Assembly: GCA_009193035.1 (NCBI GenBank)
Contig: SWDT01000192.1
Location: 140,001 to 204,000, forward strand
Origin: Halicephalobus mephisto
Taxonomy: Eukaryota > Nematoda > Chromadorea > Rhabditida > Panagrolaimidae
Length of the DNA: 64,000 nucleotides
Direction: 5' to 3'
Shown: one piece after another, positions 60,301 to 64,000 of the stretch
How positions within the stretch are numbered: position 1 is the first letter of the stretch
Layout: every line of letters starts with the position of its first letter
Translations under genes and position numbers: made by a program
Notes under the pieces: model-generated
What the model saw: the letters and a program-made list of their open reading frames with translations, nothing else
Told to the model about the DNA's origin: nothing
The model's database searches: none

Positions 60301-61070
60301 AAATTCTGGCTTCATCTATCGAAAAAGGCATGAGAACTGTTTTATCCACCGTCAGTAGAGCTTCAAAATTGCCAATCAAAGAATCAGAAGATATTGCTCT
60401 TCCTGTGCCCCCGAGACCCTCGATACCCTCCACCCCTGCGATCACGGGCAACGGGGGTCGAGCAACCCCAAATCAGGAAAATTTCGAACAGGTTTGTTTT
60501 TTTTGTTTTTTATCTTGCTTTTTTGCTTTTCCACAAAGGAAACTGATAATGGTCAAAATTGAAGGCGGGTCCTCCGATCAGAAGTCGAAGGTTCACCCTT
60601 ATAAATTTTACTTTTTTTTACTTTTTTTTTTACTTTTATACTTTTTTTCTTATTTTTTTTTAAAATTTTTTTTACTTTTTTTGAAAATTTTTTAAAACTT
60701 TCTTTTACTTTTTTTTTACTTTTATACTTTTTTTCTTATTTTAAAAAACTTTTTTTACTTTTTCTTATTTTTTAAAAAATATTTTAAAACTTTTTTTAAA
60801 AATCGAAGAAAAATAAGAAAATTGCTACATTTTTGTTAATTTTTAAATAAAATAATTTTTATAAAAATCTGTTTTATTATTTTTTTAAATTTTTTTAATT
60901 TCTAAATTTATTTTTTGAATATAATTTTTTTTGAATAAATAGTTTGATGTGAAAATTTTTAAATTTGTTTATTTTTATTTTGTTTTAATTTTTTATTTAC
61001 CGTAATTTTGCAGCTTCTTCGAAGTCAAGGAGTCCAGCCGGTCCAGTTGAGCTCAGCTACCCAACTTTGA
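48368..61070 (+). CDS. Metabotropic glutamate receptor (class C GPCR)
   Basis: Ten exons join in phase to about 1063 aa: 48368-48481, 52299-53080, 53802-54045, 55345-55601, 56249-56550, 58010-58655, 58997-59281, 59331-59577, 60234-60491, 61014-61070. The Venus-flytrap ligand domain spans about 30-470, with QIAYAATTTDLSDK, FMRVVPSDVWQARA and the NYGE tyrosine, all typical glutamate-site surroundings. The Cys-rich domain follows (CQDCPLGFWPDTNRTSC). Seven transmembrane helices lie at about 575-830, ending with the class C signature FFPKVYIILLHPEKNV. The tail of about 230 aa is Ser-rich and ends SSATQL, a class I PDZ-type terminus. It is a presynaptic or neuromodulatory G-protein receptor, orthologous to the nematode mgl genes. 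The first exon has a weak signal peptide (MLYSHVTLLMLRVVDVVA). Exon 10 is uncertain; see the MAF entry. Confidence 0.9.
48482..50400. other. Receptor intron 1, left part
   Basis: AT-rich, with many AGATTCTAGAAATTTTTAGA-like phrases. Four weak copies of a unit read ACACGAATTTCCAGAATTAC (near 48954, 49379, 49530 and 49677) and contain the dispersed motif. No coding segment seen. Confidence 0.5.
50480..51770. repeat. Long degenerate tandem repeat in receptor intron 1
   Basis: About ten to twelve diverged copies of a unit of roughly 105-120 bp share GATTTACCTAAAAATAAAC, then an AACGATAGAAAGTAGGG-like block, then a CTTCGATAATGG-like block. Divergence suggests an old array. Confidence 0.65.
51895..52115. 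repeat. Direct duplication in receptor intron 1
   Basis: GAGAATTTACTTTATATCTT plus ACGATAACTA and GGAGAAATTTAACAATAATA occur twice, about 90 bp apart. Confidence 0.7.
53575..53795. repeat. Four tandem copies, about 54-bp unit, in receptor intron 2
   Basis: TTTCTTAGTGTTATTATTTA alternates with TTTTTAATATTATTTATAAA. It is highly uniform and directly precedes the exon 3 acceptor. Confidence 0.8.
54050..54810. repeat. 92-bp tandem repeat in receptor intron 3
   Basis: Seven to eight copies are marked by ATACCTTGTATTCAATGTAT, CGATACATGAAGTTGATGTC and CACTGAATGTACTGTATC. The two copies at 54425-54605 are almost identical. GTATCGATAC within the unit is palindromic. Confidence 0.85.
55627..56165. 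repeat. GGATAGTGAC/GTCACTATCC inverted-repeat array, receptor intron 4
   Basis: About eight forward cores (TTTGGATAGTGACT) and seven reverse cores (AGTCACTATCCAAG) alternate through almost the whole intron. Arms extend to about 20 bp: CTAAATTTGGATAGTGACTG against CAGTCACTATCCAAGTTTAG. The first three units are tandem copies about 70 bp apart, and each contains the acceptor-like ATATTTTTCAG. Confidence 0.92.
56565..56900. repeat. Tandem AAAAAACTGAATTTTTAGAT repeat, receptor intron 5
   Basis: About twelve copies of a unit of 25-28 bp read TTTAAAAAAACTGAATTTTT plus AGA or GGGA. Confidence 0.8.
57600..57935. repeat. 40-bp tandem repeat in receptor intron 5
   Basis: About eight copies of a 40-bp unit read AATCTGTTCGGGACCAAATA plus CTCCCTGTAAATGTTAAGGC. 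The left edge grades into a GC-richer single-copy stretch (57455-57600) with an open plus-strand frame (HLDDEVDSRRKDLLIDAL) that I could not assign. It may be a mobile-element remnant. Confidence 0.9.
58680..58950. repeat. GGATAGTGAC inverted-repeat array, receptor intron 6
   Basis: Four forward and four reverse cores alternate in 260 bp, filling most of the 341-bp intron 6. Arms are of the GTGACT/AGTCAC type. Confidence 0.9.
59640..60168. repeat. GGATAGTGAC/GGATAGTGTC inverted-repeat array, receptor intron 8
   Basis: About six forward and seven reverse cores alternate. The left part uses GTGACT/AGTCAC arms. From about 59775 both arms change to GTGTCT with GACACTATCC, AACACTATCC or GGCACTATCC. 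The unit with GAAAATTAATCTTCAAATTC is repeated three times. Confidence 0.9.
60560..61000. other. Receptor intron 9, pyrimidine-rich low complexity
   Basis: TTTTACTTTTT repeats run from 60605 to 60790. At 60549 an ATG opens a short stretch (MVKIEGGSSDQKSK) that could be an alternative first exon of the MAF gene. Its VKIE matches a sumoylation consensus of the kind found near the start of large Maf proteins. I found no donor that joins it in the MAF frame. Confidence 0.3.
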
Positions 61071-61081
61071 TCTTATCCCCG

Positions 61082-62470
61082 ATGGAGCCTCCGGTTATTT
61101 TTCATCAATTTAATCCTAATTTGACGCTTTCTCAATTACAACCTCTAAATGTGAATCTGAATTTCAAAGAAGATTCATTAAATCCGTCGACTACTGTGCC
61201 ATCTGGATTCTGTTCGAGTCCTTCCGGAAGCGTCTCCCCGCCGTCCTCCGTCTCGTCCAAGTCCTCCGCCAGCTCCCCTGTCTCCAAAAACGGACTTCCG
61301 GAGCTAAGCGACGAGGAACTGGCCCAGTTGTCCGTCAGACAGCTAAATCTGAAACTTCAAGTATGTATTTTTGTTTTTTTTTAAATTAAAATTCTACAAA
61401 GTCCTCCAAAATCCAATATTCAAACTCCAGAATCACGTAGTAGCCTTCTAAAATCTTGGAAAATCTCCAAAATTATTTAAAATCAAAATCCATGAGAAAA
61501 ATTTTTTATTTAATAAAATTGGAATTTTTGAAAAATTTGAGAATCTTCCAGAATCCAGTAGGAAATTCCGGAAGATTCTAGAATCTCATATCAACCTTCT
61601 AAGCGATCCTAGAATCTCGTATAAATCTTCTGGGAGATTTTAGATTCTATGGAAGCTTTCTAGAGGATTCTGGAACCTCATATAAGCCTTCTGGAGGATT
61701 CTAGAATCTCATATAAGCCTTCTAGAGGATTCTGGAATCTAATATAAGCTTTCTGGAGGATTCTGGAATCTCATATAAGCCTTCTGGAGGATTCTAGAAT
61801 CTTATAAAAACCTTCTAGGGAATTCTAAAACCTCAGAATCCTTCTAGAGGATTTCGGGATTTTCAGAATTCAGTGAAATTTCAAACTCAACATCTGGAAT
61901 CAGGGTTCTGGAAGTTTCTAAAATTCGTTTCGGAACAATTTCGTCAGAAAATAATTTCTAAATTTATCAAATTTCGAATTTTTGAAGATTTCTAGAGTCT
62001 TCCAGAATCCATCAGAAGCTTTTTTGAATTAATTAAAATCAAAAATTTAGAAATTCTAAAAATAAATTCAAAGTTTTATAAATTTTAAATTGTTCGAAGA
62101 TTTTGGAAATTTTTATATTTTTTAATAAAAATAATTTTTAATTTTTTAATTTTAAAATTTTTTTAATAAAAATAATTTTTAATTTTTAAATTACATGATT
62201 TTTATTTTTTTTCTGCTTCAGGGTCATGATCGTCAGGTGGTTTCTGCTCTGAAACAAAAAAGGAGAACTTTGAAAAACCGAGGATACGCTCTCAATTGTC
62301 GTGTCCGGAGGATCCAGAACCAGATCCAACTCGAAGCTGACAACGTGATGCTTCGAGAGCAAGTCAGATATCTCACAGATGCTCTTCATCAACTCCAATC
62401 CAGGCTTCACTACTACGAACCCGGGACTAGCTTCCAAATCCAGACTTCCGGAGTCGGCGGATACCCCTGA
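61082..62470 (+). CDS. MAF: Maf-family bZIP transcription factor
   Basis: Two exons (61082-61360, 62222-62470) give 175 aa from the ATG at 61082 (MEPPVIFHQFNPNL). A Ser/Pro-rich N-terminal part is followed by the Maf extended homology region (LSDEELAQLSVRQLNLKLQ-GHD). The basic region is RRTLKNRGYALNCRVRRIQ. The leucine zipper follows (VMLREQVRYLTDALHQL). The basic region differs from the vertebrate RGYAQSCR at two positions (Gln to Leu, Ser to Asn). The frame is open upstream to the acceptor at 61013 (SSKSRSPAGPVELSYPTL), so the true protein may be longer. Maf factors bind MARE sites as dimers. The start lies 11 nt after the predicted receptor stop. Confidence 0.88.
61560..61865. repeat. Tandem repeat of about 36-40 bp in MAF intron
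   Basis: About eight copies read ATTCTAGAATCTCATATAAG plus CCTTCTGGAGG. Short inverted parts (CCTTCTGGAGG, TTCTAGAA) are included. Confidence 0.8.
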
Positions 62471-62533
62471 CCCCCTCGGGACCGGGTACCCCTGACCCCC
62501 TCGGGACCGGGCACCCCTGACCCCCTTCGAACA
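62459..62533 (+). repeat. Three copies of a GC-rich 25-bp unit spanning the MAF stop codon
   Basis: The unit is GGATACCCCTGACCCCCTCG plus GGACC. The MAF stop codon (TGA at 62468) is inside the first copy. The GC content contrasts strongly with the surrounding DNA. Confidence 0.9.
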
Positions 62534-63747
62534 TGGACTTAAGCAAACCAAACTTGCCATCGAATATTATAAATCCAATTACGGGAAGTACCAAATATTA
62601 ATTTTAATTTTTCAAATTCCATTTTCATTGTTTTTCAATTTGGAACTAAATAAACTTTTTTTTTCACGTGAAAGCCCAGGGTGAACCTTGGAGTCCTCGC
62701 AAAAACCGACAATCAAAAAAACCCAGGTCTGCCTGGTACGACCTGATACGGAAACTAAGTGACAACCACTATCAATCCCTAAAGCTTATCAAAAAAGTTG
62801 AATACCCCACGATTCCTTCTGGAAGACAGGGAAAGGCAAAATTGTAATTTTCCATCAAGTGTTATATCCTGAACATAATTATTGATTTCTCACCAATTCA
62901 AATTGAAGTCAAACTTCAAATTCAAACCAAATTTCGAACTAAACTGAAACTTTCAAGTCGAATTTTCAAATCGATTTCTAATTTTGAAATCAAAGTCGAA
63001 CTTCAAACTAAATTGAAAATTCTAAAGTCGAATTTCTAAATCGATTCATAATATTAAAGTCAAAACCGAACTAAATTGAAACTTCTAAAGTCCAATTTCT
63101 GAATAGATTCATAACATTAAAGTCAAAACCGAACTAAATTAAAAAATCGAAAGTCGAATTTTCAAATCGATTCATAACATTAAAATGGAATTCGAACTTC
63201 GAACAAAATTGAAACTTTCAAGTCAAAGTCGAATTTTCAAATCGATTCCTAACTTTGAAATTGAAGTTGAATTTTGAACTAAATTGAAACTTCTAAAGTC
63301 CAATTTCTGAATAGATTTCCAACTTTCAATTCGAGATCGGACTTCAAATTGAACTTAAATTTTCAAGTCAAAGTCGAATTTTTGAATTAGTTTCTAACTT
63401 TTGGATTAAAATCCAACTTCGAATTGAACTTTCCAATCCATTTCGAATTCAGGCTGAACTTTAGAATCAAACTTGGAATTAATTAGAAATTGAAAAGGTG
63501 GATTTCGAATTAAAGTTAAACTTTAGAGTTAATTTCGAACTAATTCAAATCGAACTTAAATTGATTTGGAACTAATTCCGTTCGAAAACAGAGCAGCTTA
63601 AGTTTCAGAATCAAAACCGTCAATTTAGGATTAATTCAAATTTAAAAACTCAAAAATCTTCAAAATCTAAACTTTTAGTCTTGCGCTGACCTCGTAGTCT
63701 CTTCTTCGCTCTTGTTTTCATCCAATAAAAGCAAAATTTGCATGTTT
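62534..63747. other. Convergent gap between MAF and COX19 with degenerate repeats
   Basis: An AATAAA near 62648 is a likely MAF polyadenylation signal. From 62885 to 63560 a degenerate repeat carries AACTAAATTGAAACTTTCAA, AGTCGAATTTTCAAATCGAT and TTCATAACATTAAAGTC. No gene seen. Confidence 0.55.
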
Positions 63748-64000
63748 TTATGACTTTATTGCTTCTCTATTTGATTTGGAATCTGACTCATCGTCCTTGT
63801 AGCCTAATCGAGGCCAGGCATCCTTCTCCATCAGACCTGCGTCCATCCGGCATTTGAAGTAGGCTTTGGCATCGGTTCTGCACTCCTCGTTCCGGCTTTT
63901 GTGTTCCTTGAGACAGATCATGTACTTTAGCATCTCCAGTTTGCAAGCGTGATCGTGATCCAGAGGAAACGAACCCTTCAAAGGTGCAGTCACGGAATTT
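63748..64000 (-). CDS. COX19: COX19, cytochrome c oxidase assembly protein (partial)
   Basis: The frame is open to the right edge, so the N terminus (about 15 residues in the family) lies outside the window. The visible part contains LKGSFPLDHDHACKLEM, which matches the KGSFPLDH motif of COX19. The twin CX9C motifs are intact: C-KLEMLKYMI-C and C-RTDAKAYFK-C. The protein is a CHCH-domain copper-handling factor of the mitochondrial intermembrane space needed for complex IV assembly. The stop is at 63748. An AATAAA overlaps the last codons (AGCAATAAAGTC on the minus strand). Confidence 0.93.
   Translation of the reverse strand, partial: NSVTAPLKGSFPLDHDHACKLEMLKYMICLKEHKSRNEECRTDAKAYFKCRMDAGLMEKDAWPRLGYKDDESDSKSNREAIKS

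Overview
The window looks like nuclear DNA of a rhabditid-type nematode. It is AT-rich. Most genes have many exons, and introns run from GTAAG/GTGAG to TTTTCAG or TTTTAG. TTTTCAG-like acceptors lie just upstream of several start codons, which fits spliced-leader trans-splicing. TACTGTA/TACAGTA words are everywhere, and there is a nematode-style F-box gene. I joined exons by hand from splice sites and reading phase. Every multi-exon model below keeps an open frame across all its joins. No bacterial or viral genes were seen.

Layout. 0-14 kb, plus strand: a PRELI-domain mitochondrial lipid carrier (PRELID3/slowmo), the spliceosome factor HTATSF1, and the HEAT-repeat protein MROH1. 14-29.3 kb, minus strand: an F-box gene whose intron holds a decayed Helitron, acylaminoacyl peptidase APEH, a small single-pass membrane protein, a tRNA-like element, and the exocyst subunit EXOC8. 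30-32.8 kb, plus: a PWWP protein with Cys clusters, divergent from EXOC8. 32.8-38.3 kb, minus: an unrecognised 257-aa protein, a syntaxin-7/12-type Qa-SNARE, and lysosomal aspartylglucosaminidase AGA. 38.6-39.2 kb, plus: cytochrome c oxidase subunit COX6C. 39.4-46.7 kb, minus: a SEC14-like CRAL-TRIO/GOLD protein and ribosomal protein S7. 48.4-62.5 kb, plus: a complete metabotropic glutamate receptor and, directly after it, a Maf-family bZIP factor. At the right edge, minus: the C-terminal part of COX19.

The genes do not form one pathway. Loose themes are mitochondria (PRELID3, COX6C, COX19) and membrane traffic or lipid handling (EXOC8, syntaxin, SEC14-like). Neighbours are often convergent or divergent with 65-750 bp between them. 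Possible co-transcription is limited to mGluR-Maf and, weakly, RPS7-SEC14-like.

The most unusual content is non-coding. (1) A palindromic repeat family built on GGATAGTGAC/GTCACTATCC forms alternating inverted arrays in three introns of the glutamate receptor, with a variant in the SEC14-like gene. (2) A stretch of about 365 bp is shared by one MROH1 intron and one EXOC8 intron, in sense orientation in both. (3) A short dispersed motif, roughly GTCYTGAMRCGAA, recurs in introns and promoters. (4) Nearly every long intron carries its own private tandem repeat. (5) The receptor's last predicted exon overlaps the first exon of the Maf gene in another frame.
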